Below, in pieces: positions 33,280-44,759 of a DNA stretch of 64,000 bases. Source of the DNA: Balaenoptera acutorostrata (taxonomy: Eukaryota > Chordata > Mammalia > Artiodactyla > Balaenopteridae); NCBI RefSeq assembly GCF_949987535.1, contig NC_080081.1, positions 48,520,973 to 48,584,972 on the forward strand, given 5' to 3'. The notes beneath the pieces were generated by a model. It made no database searches, had not been told where the DNA came from, and worked only from the letters and a program-made list of their open reading frames with translations. The position numbers and the translations under genes are program-made. Position 1 is the stretch's first letter. Each line of letters opens with the position of its first letter.

Positions 33280-34555
33280 CCCGTCTCTGTCAGAGATTTT
33301 TAATTTTGATGAAGTCCAACTTATCAATTATTTTTTGTGTTCTGTTTATGAAATCTTTGCCTATATCAAGTTTACAAAGATTTTCTCCTACATTTTCCTC
33401 TAGGAATTTTATTGTCTACACTATTAAATATAGGTATGAATTGTATCAAATTAATTTTGTATATGGTGTCAGATGCGGTCAAGATTCTTTTTTTTTTTCA
33501 TACAGGTATCTAGTATTTTCAGCACCACTTGATGAAGTGAATATGTTTCTTTATTTTTTTATTTTTTTTTTTATTTTTTTTTTATAAATTTATTTATTTA
33601 TGGCTGTGTTGGGTCTTCGTTTCTGTGCGAGGGCTTTCTCCAGTTGCGGCGAGTGGGGGCCACTCTTCATCGCGGTGCGCGGGCCTCTCACCGTCGCGGC
33701 CTCCCCCCGTCGCGGCCTCTCCCATTGCGGAGCACAGGCTCCAGATGCGCAGGCTCAGTAGTTGTGGCTCACGGGCCTAGCCGCTCCGCGGCATGTGGGA
33801 TCTTCCCGGACCGGGGCACGAACCCGTGTCCCCTGCATTGGCAGGTAGATTCCTAACCACTGCGCCACCAGGGAAGCCCCTATGTTTCTTTATTTGATGA
33901 CATTGGCTTTTGTGAAAAATCAATTGGCCACATATATGTATATCAGTTTTTGGACTCTATTTTATTTCCATGATACTTTTGTCTATCATTACACCATTAT
34001 TGTATTGTCTTGACTAGTGTAAATTTTAGTAAGTCTTACAATGAGATGGTATAATTTTTCTAGCTTGTTCTTTGATTTTAAAATTGTTTTGACTATTCTA
34101 GGTCCTTTTATTTGTATATCAACTTTTGAATGAGCTTATTAATTTCTACTGCTGTGACTTTTAAGTGAGATCGCTTGAATCTGTAGTTCAAATTTGGGGA
34201 GAATGAACATGATAATATCAAGCCTTCCAGTTTATGAACTTGAACTTGTAATATTGTATATTTCTCTCCAGTTAGTCCACTGTAATGTCTGTCCATAATG
34301 CAGTATAGTTTTTAGTATAGAGATCATGTACTTTTTAAATTAAATTTATTCAATTAATTTTAACTTTCCAGTTTGTTGCTAGTGTATAGAAATACAATTG
34401 ATTTTTGTGTATTAAATTTTGCTAGCTAAATTCACTTATTAATTTCAAAAAATTTTGTAGATACCTTAAGAATTTTATGTAGAGAAAATCATATGATCTG
34501 TAAACAGAGCTAATTCTGCTTCTCCATGTCTCTTTTCAAATCTTTATGTCCTTCC
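33280..34555 (-). mobile_element. Ancient L1 (L1M) ORF2 relic, antisense, split by SINE
   Basis: The plus strand shows the complement of decayed L1 ORF2: 'gaagtccaacttatcaatta' (33311-33330), 'gttctgtttatgaaatcttt' (33339-33358), 'cagcaccacttgatgaagtg' (33520-33539) and, after the SINE, 'cattggcttttgtgaaaaat' (33902-33921). Further right are 'attgttttgactattctagg', 'gaatctgtagttcaaatttg' and 'catatgatctgtaaacagag'. Many stops are present. The CHR SINE at 33557-33880 splits it. Confidence 0.8.
33557..33880 (-). mobile_element. CHR-type tRNA-derived SINE, antisense
   Basis: Reads on the minus strand from 33880 ('ggggcttccctggtggcgca') to an A/T-rich tail at 33557-33600. Box A and box B equivalents are present ('cgggttcgtgcccc' on the minus strand). 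Flanked by an exact 15-bp duplication 'tatgtttctttattt' (33542-33556 and 33881-33895). About 33691-33722 contains a doubled 'cgtcgcggcct' unit absent from the other copies. Confidence 0.97.
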
Positions 34556-34605
34556 TACCTCCCTCCCTCCCTCTCTCCCTCCTTCCCTCTCTCTCTTCCT
34601 TTCTT
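34555..34605. repeat. (CCCT)n-rich simple repeat
   Basis: Pyrimidine run of CCCT/TCCC/CTCT units within the old L1 region. Confidence 0.9.
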
Positions 34606-35065
34606 TATTCTGTCTATATCTATCATCTAGCATTTTCCAATTGTAATACTGAGACGTCTTGGGGCTCTGTTCATTTTTCTTCAGCATTTTCTTCTTTCTG
34701 CTTTTCAGATTGGATTATCTCTCTTCATATATCTTGAAGATCACTAACTCTTCTGCCAACTCTAATATGCAGTTAACCCCATTTTCTCATTTTAGTTGTT
34801 CTACTTTAAGTTGTACAATTTATATTTAAAATTTTTTTAAATTCTCTTCTGAGATTTTTCTATCTATTTACTTATTATGACCAACCATATTTTCCTTTAC
34901 TTTTAAAACAATTTTTCTTTACCTCTTTGAACATATTTATAGTCGCTGCTTTAAAGTCTTTGTTTGGTAAATCAAACATATGAGTCATCTTGGGAATGGG
35001 TTTTTTTGGACAGCTTTTTTACTGACTATGACTCACGTTTTCTTGTTTCTTTATGGATTTGTTTG

Positions 35066-35238
35066 TTTGTTTGTTTTTTAAAAGTCTTTATTGAATTTGT
35101 TACAATATTGCTTATGTTTTATGCTTTGTTTTTTTGGCCCTGAGGCATGTGGGTTCTTAGCTTCCTTACCAGGGATGGAACCCACACCTCCTGCATTGGA
35201 AGGTGAAGTCTTTACCACTGGTCCGCCAGGGAAGTCCC
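35066..35238 (-). mobile_element. CHR/Bov-tA-type SINE, short variant, antisense
   Basis: On the minus strand it begins 'gggacttccctggcggacca' and contains 'caatgcaggaggtgtgggtt'. The 3' part, complementary to 'gtctttattgaatttgttac' (35084-35103), is the unique tail of this SINE type. The flanks share 'tggatttg' (35054-35061 and 35239-35246), extended with mismatches. Different subfamily from the three longer SINEs. Confidence 0.9.
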
Positions 35239-35583
35239 TGGATTTGGTTTTATAGCTGTCATCTTTGATAATACATTGTTGAGACTCTGGAAAATGTTGA
35301 TTTTATTTTAGCAGGCAGTTCAATTATTGGCTGATCACCTTGCATTGTGTAACCTTAGCCTTAGTTGTATGCTTTGTCAGGATAGATGTTCAGAAAGGTG
35401 TTTGGAGGTGTTTTCTAACCTCCTCTTGATGGGACTCAATTTCTGCACTCTGTCTTCCAGCTGATCTTGTCAGAGTTTGGTTTTAGGTTTTGTTTGGGTG
35501 GGTATGGAGTAAGGCAGAGGCTTTACTTCTAAAAGGCAGTTTTTTGTTGCCCTGGAGGATATCCAAAGTGCTAGTGACATTTT

Positions 35584-35858
35584 TTTTTTTTTTCCACACA
35601 CACACACTGTATTTTATTTTTACAAGAGATAGATAGACTGACACCAAGCATTGTACATGGATGACCACAACAAAAGCAACAATGATTGCAATTACCAAAC
35701 ATGAAACACACTTATACTATGTCATAACATTGACATTCAGTCCAGTAATCCTCCACTGTAACAGCTCCTTTACTTTGCAGTGAAAATTGATTTGTATATT
35801 CTTTTCCTCTGAGTCCTTGTGGGATTTTTTTTTTTTTAATTCAGACAGAAAGTCACAA
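35584..35858 (-). mobile_element. Retrocopy of an unidentified mRNA 3' UTR, antisense
   Basis: A poly(T) run (35581-35594) marks the poly(A) tail on the minus strand. An AATAAA signal (minus strand, near 35615) lies about 20 bases before it. An exact 15-bp duplication starting 'tgctagtgacattt' flanks it (35569-35583 and 35859-35873). No protein frame is preserved beyond 71 codons. I do not recognise the parent gene. A second 13-base T run at 35825-35837 is internal. Confidence 0.85.
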
Positions 35859-36370
35859 TGCTAGTGACATTTTAACAAGCACTGCTTGACCACTAATATC
35901 TCTTTTCCAGGTTGAACCCTGTAGCAGCTGCTCTCTGGCAAGCCTCATGTGATATCATTTTGACCATGCACAGCACAGCCTTTTGTCATGCGGTGCATGA
36001 GGAAACCCCACTCAAACTTTTAAAGTCCCATGCAGCTTCTGCCTCTGGGGTCCTGGTCCTATAGATTCTAGCTGCTTCAGTTGCCCCAAATCTGATCTCT
36101 GGCTCGTCAGCTCAGATAGATTGCCTTGATCTGTTTGGACTCCAGCTCACTGCACTGTAATCAAGAATTTGTCCCTAGTCAGACAGCTGGGCTATTATGA
36201 ATGAAACTCACATCGTGAGTTACTTTTTCAGGGAGCACAGCCTTACAGTGCTTGCAGACCAGTGCCGGAACCAAGTTGCCTCATATATTTGCCCCATTAT
36301 TACACTCGTTTATGATGGGAGTGCTACTTTGGTACTTGTTACTGAACTATTGTCAGGATCATTTTAATCT

Positions 36371-37109
36371 TTATATAATATTAATGAAAGAGCTCATTTA
36401 TATTTATTTGACATAGTATTTTTTAATCATACATCCCTCCTGTGAATACATGTAAAACAAAAATGTAAGTGAAATGAATTGGATATTATTCCTAAAACTT
36501 CAAATTCTTTTGAATGACTTCAGCTCAAAGTTGTCAGTGCTTGTAGTTTTCCATACCACTGTGTGGCTCTCTGGGCTATTGAGATCACTAGTGACGCAGC
36601 ATTCCTCAAATGACTGATCTATTGATTCTGTGATTCTCTTCCCAGTTGCTGTCACTTCTGCATTTTGATGTTGATACGTTTAAGGAGTGTAAGTGTTCAG
36701 GCAGTGTCATATGTTATGACTGCCACCTGGTCCACGGTAATTATGAGATGTCATGGACAGTAAGAAGGTATCCAGATCTCCAAGATATTAAAATGTGGGT
36801 AAATGTGCAGACTTGAATCAGTGTCATACAGTATCTGACTCTTAAACTATATGTATCTTAATTGTGAGAAAAATAGAAACTAACTCTTAAAAAAATAAAA
36901 ACTTTTTTCTTATGGGGACTGTATTTAGCGTGACTCTAGAATTAATCACCAGTCTTTACTATTGTAACAAACATTGGATATGTAATGTAATCAAGTAGTA
37001 ATTTTTATTAATGTAACTAAATAGTCAAAGTTAATTTTGAATGTCAATGTGAAAAAAAGTGTGGAGAGGAAAGAAGAATATCTACCTACAGGTATCTATC
37101 TATCTTCTG
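36371..37109. other. No recognised element
   Basis: Unique-looking, AT-rich DNA. No gene supported. Confidence 0.4.
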
Positions 37110-37618
37110 TGTTAGGGCCAAGGGCAGGCCACCCCAACACATACCTCAATGGCATACTTATTATTTTGAATTAAAGTTAATTGAGAAACAACTGGTAAAA
37201 AAAAAAAAAAAAAAAAAAAGATATGTAAAAAACAGTCTTACCCCCCAACTTTCCCCTAAAAGCAGGAAATAAATCTCCCATGTGAAGGCCTCCTTCCTAT
37301 ACCAGGAGGATAGAAAGCATTCTTATCAACAAAGTTAGGGAATTCAAGGCTAAGAAAGCTGTATAAACACACTTTGTTATTTCTTCATTAGTCTGCTACC
37401 CGAAGCACAGCCCCTTTCATAAATACTTTTTTCTTTGTCTAAAAATGATATATAAACAGCCTACTTTGGTCGCTTCGGGGGTCTTATTTCTATGAGAGCT
37501 CTGTGCGTATGAATTAAATTAGTCTTTTTCCCTTGTTAATCTGTCTTGATCAATTTAATTATTAGACCAGCCAAAAGAACTCAAGAGGAGTAGGGGAGAA
37601 ATTTCCCCTTCCTGACAC
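37110..37618 (+). mobile_element. ERV1-type solo LTR
   Basis: Begins 'tgttagggccaagggcagg' and ends 'cccttcctgaca', giving TG...CA ends. Internal landmarks: 'aatctcccatgtgaaggcc' (37272-37290), 'aagctgtataaacacacttt' (37357-37376), a TATA-like 'gatatataaacagcc' (37448-37462), 'gaattaaattagtcttttt' as a polyadenylation region (37511-37529) and 'ttagaccagccaaaagaact' (37562-37581). The order U3, TATA, R, U5 is typical of gammaretrovirus-like LTRs. A 23-base A run lies at 37198-37220. No viral genes flank it. Confidence 0.75.
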
Positions 37619-38335
37619 TTGACAAGAAGTTAGGAGAAATGAGTTCTAAACTTGAATAGCTAACATACTGGCACTATTCTGTGAACTTTCAGTACAAGTT
37701 TCCTTGACCACCGGGATTGAGAGGACTACTTACCTTTCTCCATATCGTCTGTAAAGCACACTGACATACTTAAGGCACATCTTCAGGAAGCTGAGCAAAA
37801 TTGCTCCTCTAAATCAAGGTACATGTTATCGAGTCAGAGATATTTGGACCCAAATCTGATTATACCAGTTGCACTTGTTACAACAAAACATATTTTTATT
37901 AAATATAACACAATTCAATGCAGTAAGAATCCCAGTAGAAAAGAAGGTTATGTTTATAAAAACTAACTTGAATGTATTGGGAGGATTCAATCAATATGAT
38001 ATATTTTTCAAAAAGGTGTTGAATTAGGTACAGGTAAGACAACAACTACAAATTTGGAAACTGTAAAAATCTAAAGGAGTTCTGTGTTTAGATGGACTTA
38101 CAATGTCTTTAAAATGCTTGCTGTACTTTGAAGGAATGGAACCTTTATGGATGACTGGAAACAAAGTTGGACGACTTGTACTCAAAGAAAAGGCCTTGGC
38201 CCTACATGAAAGATGGATAAATAAAATAAATACTTTTTAGGTTAAAATAAATAATTTATTGTGTATTTTTTAATGTATCACTGCTTACAATGACATTTTC
38301 ATACAGTTGTCTTTATGACATTGAATAAGAGGGCT
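37619..38335. other. No recognised element
   Basis: AT-rich unique DNA. Confidence 0.4.
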
Positions 38336-38339
38336 TCCA

Positions 38340-38510
38340 CTCTACTATTATTATGTCTGTTTTACAGATGAAGAAATTGAAATAGAAATCTAGAAAGATT
38401 AATAAAGAAACACTCTATGCTCACATAGTCACCAAGTGGTGGAGGGGGGATGCCCAGCAGGCAGTACAATTCCAGAGCACCCACCCTCAAGCTTAACAGC
38501 CTCCCACTGA
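38340..38510 (-). repeat. MIR SINE relic, antisense
   Basis: 'attatgtctgttttacagat' (38349-38368), 'gaagaaattgaaatagaaat' (38369-38388) and 'agtcaccaagtggtgga' (38428-38444) follow the complement of the MIR core. Confidence 0.55.
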
Positions 38511-38600
38511 TTTACCACAGGTACTTAGAAAAATCATTCAGCCTCTCCAAATGTGAATATTTATATCTGTAAAATAAGGGAGTTGTATCAGATATCTTAG
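38511..38600 (+). repeat. MIR SINE fragment
   Basis: 'aatcattcagcctctccaa' (38532-38550) and 'tatctgtaaaataagggagt' (38564-38583) match the sense MIR core. Confidence 0.5.
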
Positions 38601-40487
38601 TTCCCATTTTAATTCTAAAAAAATTAACTTCTGTGACATAATTCTCTACCACTTGAGCATGGCTCTGATACTTAAGTTCTTCATGAGTACTTTTACCAGA
38701 CAGGAGCAGGTGAGGAAAAACACTTTCAATCTTTATTTGAATTTTTACAACATCATATGGATAACAGCATGGCTAAACTGGGACAGTCCTACTAAGAGAT
38801 GCTGAGCTCCTCTTTGATGATTTTATACTTATTCCAAGTTTCAAACTCATTTCTAAGGGCTCAAAAATCAAGACAGTGACATTTCCCTTGTCAAATGTCC
38901 TATAACTAAGGCTGTTCAAATTTTTGATACCTAAATTCAAATATCCTTTTTGAATAATTGTTACACTCTGTTCCTTTTGCGGCCTCATAAATCTTTCCTG
39001 ACCTTAAGTAATGAACAGCCTTTGGTGGGCATCTAAGAACACCCTCTGATAGCACCTCACTGTTCTGGAATCTTCCAAAAATCTCTCTTTGTTGGTCAAC
39101 ATGTATTAGGCATTCTGTATCACTTTAATCATAACTAAAAAATCTACCACTATTTGGTAAGCTTCTCAAAAGATTTGACATTATCAGTGTCTACTGGGCA
39201 ATATATCTAAGATGGTATTTTTCCATAAAACTGTACATGTTTGGAATCCTAAGTGTCCTTATAAGTAGAGTTGAGCTAAAATGTGTATAAAATAAATGAC
39301 GATGATTAGCATAGAGTGCTATTAAAAAAGTGTATAATACTACATAATAAAACAGATATATTCAGGAAAGTACAATTTTGCAATGTAAGAAAATAATTCT
39401 ATTTTCACATAATTTATAATTTGATTTAGGTCAGAGAATTTTATAATCAATTCCCAATCAATTCTTGGCACAGTTTGTTGCTTTTACTTCCAGAAGATAA
39501 AGTGCATAGCAAGAATAAGCTATTTCTGAATTTTTCCATGTTCTTGAATTCTATTACTTTAGCCCTGCATTTATCTCTATGTGTTCATGTACAATGATCT
39601 AAATGACATTTTTGTGATGAATATTAGTTTTTCACAACATACCAACATCTGTTCCCAATAGAGGTAATAGGGTTATAGTCAATGGGATATAAACTACTCA
39701 TGGAAGCATTCATGTTGAGACAGAACCTTCTGGGACAATTGAAAAATGGATCTTCTGTTTCCTAGGTGAGTGCCTTCCACTGGAGGCTGGGGAAGCATCA
39801 GGACTGGATGACAACACAGATTAGCACCGATACAAAGATGAATCTCAGACACAATCTGAGATCAGCCACCCACAGAGCTCTGTTTATTTTTAAAATGGTT
39901 GTTCAGATATGGCGTTCCTTATGTGGAAAAATGTAGTAAATGAAAAGACAGAGGGAGAAGTGTGACTGTTCACAGATAAGCTTGAAACTTTTATTAAACC
40001 TTGTTTTATCTTAAGCATTTCACTAGGAGAGTATGTGTAACTTTGACTTAATATCAGGGTAGTGACTGAGGAAACTAAACAAGTGTATCTCAGAATATAT
40101 TTCTTTAAATAGATTCTTCATTTATTTATTTAAAGTCTTTTTTAAAAGAAGACTTTGTTTTGATCCATATGACAATTTTAGACTCGAGGAACAAAGGGAA
40201 CCACATAGGATAAGTTATTAGCAAAGGGAACAGAAGTAATTACATATACCTTCTTGCCTTTTCATATTTATCAAGCTTCTTTCATTCTATTTTAAAGCAC
40301 TTTTGTGTCAAATGGAATATTGGTAATTAGTTTCGATGTAAAATCTGAGCAAGGGTGAGGTGGCATGTTCTGGGATGCTCTGATCTCAGGACGTTTTCTT
40401 GCTGTTCTGAGACAGACACTATAGGAATGTTTGCTTCATCTCTCTTCCTGGAATCCTTCACTCTCCAGCAGAGACCACAAACTACTC
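38601..40487. other. No recognised element
   Basis: About 1.9 kb of AT-rich unique DNA. No repeat or exon I can support. Confidence 0.45.
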
Positions 40488-40498
40488 CTGAAGGTCTT
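40488..40498. repeat. Candidate target-site duplication of L1-B, 3' side
   Basis: 'ctgaaggtctt', matching 'ctgagggtctt' at 46317-46327 with one mismatch. An alternative pair 'tcctgaaggtc' (40486 and 46300) is exact, but its right copy appears to lie within the L1 5' end. Confidence 0.5.
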
Positions 40499-40884
40499 TG
40501 GGTTTTTTTTTTTTTTTTTTAACATATTTATTAGAGTATAATTGTTTTACATTGTTGTGTTAGTTTCTACTGTATAACAAAGTGAATCAGCTATACATAT
40601 ACATATATTCCCATATACCCTCTCTCTTGCTTCTCCCTCCCACCCTCCCTATCCCACCCCTCCAGGTGGTCACAAAGCACCGAGATGATCTCCCTGTGCT
40701 ATGCGGCTGCTTCCCACTAGCTCTCTATTTTACGTTTGGTAGTGTATATATGTCCATGCCACTATCTCACTTCATCCCAGCTTACCCTTCCCCCTCCCCA
40801 TATCCTCAAGTCCATTCTCTAGTAGGTCTGTGTCTTTATTCCCATCTTGCCCCTAGGTTCTTCATGCCTTTTTTTTCCCCCCTT

Positions 40885-43800
40885 AGATTCCATATATATG
40901 TGTCAGCATACGGTATTTCTTTTTCTCTTTCTGATTTACTTCACTCTGTATGACAGACCCTAGGTCCATTCACCTCACTACAAATAATTCAATTTCGTTT
41001 CTTTTTATGGCTGAGTAATATTCCATTGTATATAGTGTCACATCTTCTTTATCCATTCATCTGTTGATGGACACTTAGGTTGCTTCCATGTCCTGGCTAT
41101 TTTAAATAGAGCTGCAATGAACATTTTGGTACATGTCTCTTTTTGAATTATGGTTTCCTCAGGGCATATGCCCAGTAGTGGGATTGCTGGGTCATATGGT
41201 AGTTCTATTTTCAGATTTTTAAGGAACCTCCATACTGTTCTCCATAGTGGCTGTATCAATTTACATTCCCACCAACACTGCAAGAGGGTTCCCTTTTCTC
41301 CACATCCTCTTCAGCATTTATTGTTTGTAGATTTTTTGATGATGGCCATTCTGACTAGTGTGAGGTGATACCTCATTGTTAGTTTTGATTTGCATTTCTC
41401 TAATGATTAGTGATGTTGAGCATCCTTTCATGTGTTTGTTGGCAATCTGTATATCTTCTTTGGATAAATGTCTATTTAGGTCTTCTGCCCATTTTTTGTA
41501 TTGTGTTTGTTTTTTGATATTGAGCTGCATGAGCTGCTTGTAAATTTTGGAGATTAATCCTTTGTCAGTTGCTTCACTGGCAAATATTTTCTCCCATTCT
41601 GAGGGTTGTCTTTTCGTCTTGCTTATGGTTTCCTTTGCTGTGCAAAAGCTTTGAAGTTTCATTAGGTCCCATTTATTTATTTTTGTTTATATTTCCATTT
41701 CTCTAGGAGGTGGGTCAAAAAAGGTATTGCTGTGATTTATGTCATAGAGTGTTCTTCCTATGCTATCCTCTAAGAGTTTTATAGTGTCCAGTTTTACATT
41801 TAGGTCTTTAATGCATTTTGAGTTTATTTTTGTGTATGGTGTTAGGGAGTGTTCTAATTTCATTCTTTTACATGTAGCTGTCCAGTTTTCCCAACACCGC
41901 TTATTGAAGAGGCTCTCTTTTCTCCACTGTATATTCTTGCCTCCTTTATCAAAGATAAGGTGACCATAGGCACGTGGGTTTATCTCTGGGCTTTCTATCC
42001 TGTTCCACTGATCCATATTTCTGTTTTTGTGTCAGTACCGTACTGTCTTGATTACTGTAGCTTTGTAGTATAGTCTGAAGTCTGGGAGCCTGATTCCTCC
42101 AGCTCCATTTTTCTTTCTTAAGATTGCTTTGGCTATTTGGGGTATTTTGTGTTTCCATACAAACCGTGAACATTTTTCTTCTAGTTCTGTGAAAAATGCC
42201 ATTATTAGTTTGATAGGGATTGCATTGAATCTGTAGATTGCTTTGGGTAGTATAGTCATTTTCACAATGTTGATTCGTCCAATTCAAGAACATGGTATAT
42301 CTCTTCATCTGTTTGTATTGTGTTTGATTTCATTCATCAGTGTCTTATAGTTTTCTGCATACAGGTCTTTTGTCTCCTTAGGTAGGTTTATTCCTAGATA
42401 TTTTATTCTTTTTGTTGCAATGGTAAATGAGAGTGTTTCCTTAATTTCTCTTTCAGATTTTTCATCATTAGTGTATAGGAATGCAAGAGATTTCTGTGCA
42501 TTAATTTTATATCCTGCTACTTTACCAAATTCATTGATTAGCTCTAATAGTTTTCTGAGAAAATCTTTAGGATTCTCTATGTATAGTATCATGTCATCTG
42601 CAAACAGTGACAGTTTTACTTCTTCTTTTCCAATCTGAATTCCATTTATTTCTTTTTCATCTCTGAATGCTGTGGCTAAAACTTTCAAAACTATGTTGAA
42701 TAATAGTGGTGAGAGTGGGCAACCTTGTCTTTTTCCTCATCTTAGTGGAAATGGTTTCAGTTTTTCACCATTGAGAACGATGTTGGCTGTGAGTTTGTCA
42801 TATATGTCCTTTATTATGTTGAGGTAATTTCCCTCTATCCCTACTTTCTCGAGGGTTTTTTATCATAAATGCATGTTGAATTTTTTTCAAAAGCTTTTCC
42901 TGCATCTATTGAGTTGATCATATGGTTTTTATCCTTTAATTTGTTAGTATGGTGTATCACAATGATTGATTTGTGTATATTGAAGAATCCTTGCATTCCT
43001 GGAATAAACCCCACTTGATCATGGTGTATGATCCTTTTAATGTGCTGTTGGATTCTGTTTGCTAGTATTTTGTTGAGGATTTTTGCATCTATATTCATCA
43101 GTGATATTGTCCTGTAGTATTCTTTTTTTGTGACATCTTTGCCTGGTTTTGGTATCAGGGTGATGGTGGCCTTGTAGAATGAGTTTGGGAGTGTTCTTCC
43201 CTCTGCTATATTTTGGAAATGTTTGAGAAGGATAGGTGTTAGCTCATCTCTAAAAGTTTGATAGAATTCGCCTGTGATGCCATCTGGTCCTGGGCTTTTG
43301 TTTGTTGGAAGATTTTTAATCACAGTTTCACTTTCAGTGCTTGTGATTGGTCTGTTTACATTTTCTATTTCTTCCTGGTTCAGTCGTGGAAGGTTGTGCT
43401 TTTCTAAGAATGTGTCCATTTCCTCCAGGTTGTCCATTTTAATGGCATATAGTGGCTTGTAGTAATCTGTCATGAACCTTTGTATTTCTGTAGTGTCAGT
43501 TGTTACTTCTCCTTTTTCAGCTCTAATTCTGTTGATTTGAGTCTTTTCCCTTTTTTTCTTGATAAGTCTGGCTAATGGTTTATCAACTTTGTTTATCTTC
43601 TGAAAGAACCAGCTTTTAGTTTTATTGATCTTTGCTATCGTTTCCTTCATTTCTTTTGCATTTATTTCTGATCTGATCTTTATGACTTCTTTCCTTCTGC
43701 TAACTTTGGGTTTTTTTGGTCTTCTTTCTCTAATTGCTTTAGGTGTAAGGTAAGGTTGTTTATTTGAGATTTTTCATGTTTCTTGAGGTAAGATTGTATT

Positions 43801-44701
43801 GCTATAAACTTCCCTCTTAGAACTGCTTTTGCTGCATCCTATAGATTTTGGATCATCGTGTTTTCATTGTAATTTGTCTCTAAGTATTTTTTGATTTGCT
43901 CTTTGACTTCTTCAGTAATCTCTTGGTTATTTAGTAGCATATTGTTTAGCCTCCATGTGTTTGTATTTTTTACAGTTTTTTTTCCCCTGTATTTGACATG
44001 TAGTGCCATAGCATTGTGGTCGGAAAAGATACTTGATATGATTTCAATTTTCTTAAATTTACCAAAGCTTGATTTATGACCCAAGATATGATCTATCCTG
44101 GAGCATGTTCCATGAGCAATTGAGAAGAAAGTGTATTCTGTTGTTTTTGGATGGAATGTTCTATAAATATCAGTTGAGTTCATCTTGTTTAATGTGTCAT
44201 TTAAAGCTTGTGTTTCCTTATTTATTTTCATTTTGGATGATCTGTCCATTGGTGAAAGTGTGGTGTTAAAGTCCCCTACTATGATTTTGTTACTTTCAAT
44301 TTCCCCTTTTATAGCTGTTAGCATTAGCCTTATGTATTGAGGTGCTCCTATGTTGGGTGCATAAATATTTACAATTGTTATATCTTCTTCTTGGATTGAT
44401 CCCTTGATCATCATGTAGTGTCCTTCTTTGTCTCTTGTAACAGTCTTCATTTTAAAGTCTATATTGTCTGATATGAGAATTGGTACTCCAGCTTTCTTTT
44501 GATTTCCATTTGCATGGAATATTTTTTCCATCCCCTCACTTTCAGTCTGTATGTGTCCCTAAGTCTGAAGTGGGTCTCTTGTAGACAGAATATATATGGG
44601 TCTTTTTTTCATATCCATTCAGTCAGTCTATGTCTTTTCGTTGGAACATTTAATCCATTTACATTTAAGATAATTATCGATAGGTATGTTCCTATTACCA
44701 T
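40885..44701 (-). pseudogene. L1-B ORF2, broken
   Basis: Start ATG at 44701 on the minus strand. The endonuclease domain (44531-43839) carries 'GDFNTTLSPMDRSS', 'RIDHILG' and the catalytic 'SDHNA' segment. Reverse transcriptase (43650-42841) has '[16 protein letters not shown]' and '[15 protein letters not shown]'. Motif A reads '[12 protein letters not shown]' where L1-A has '[11 protein letters not shown]', and a frameshift follows it at about 42870. The 'FADD' motif is preserved in the 42688-42305 frame ('[15 protein letters not shown]'). The C-terminal region (42265-41038) is split among several frames. Not functional. Confidence 0.92.
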
Positions 44702-44759
44702 TTTCTTAATTCTTTCAGGTTTGTTATTGTAGGTCTTTTCCTGTTCTTGTGTTGCCTGC

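Larger units (their letters stand above)
34606..36370 (-). mobile_element. Ancient L1/HAL1-like ORF1 and 5' region, antisense, split twice
   Basis: Continues the old antisense L1-type backbone. Examples on the plus strand: 'cttcatatatcttgaagatc' (34723-34742), 'cgctgctttaaagtctttgt' (34945-34964), 'gagactctggaaaatgttga' (35280-35299) and 'gttgccctggaggatatcc' (35546-35564). These recall the complement of L1M/HAL1 ORF1 and 5' region. A SINE (35066-35238) and a retrocopy (35584-35858) interrupt it. Whether it is HAL1 or L1M I cannot settle. Confidence 0.6.

Noticed and set aside
37110..37618. Possibility of a complete provirus beside the ERV1 LTR
   Set aside because: No gag, pol or env-like frame and no second LTR is present within the window on either side, so it is a solo LTR.
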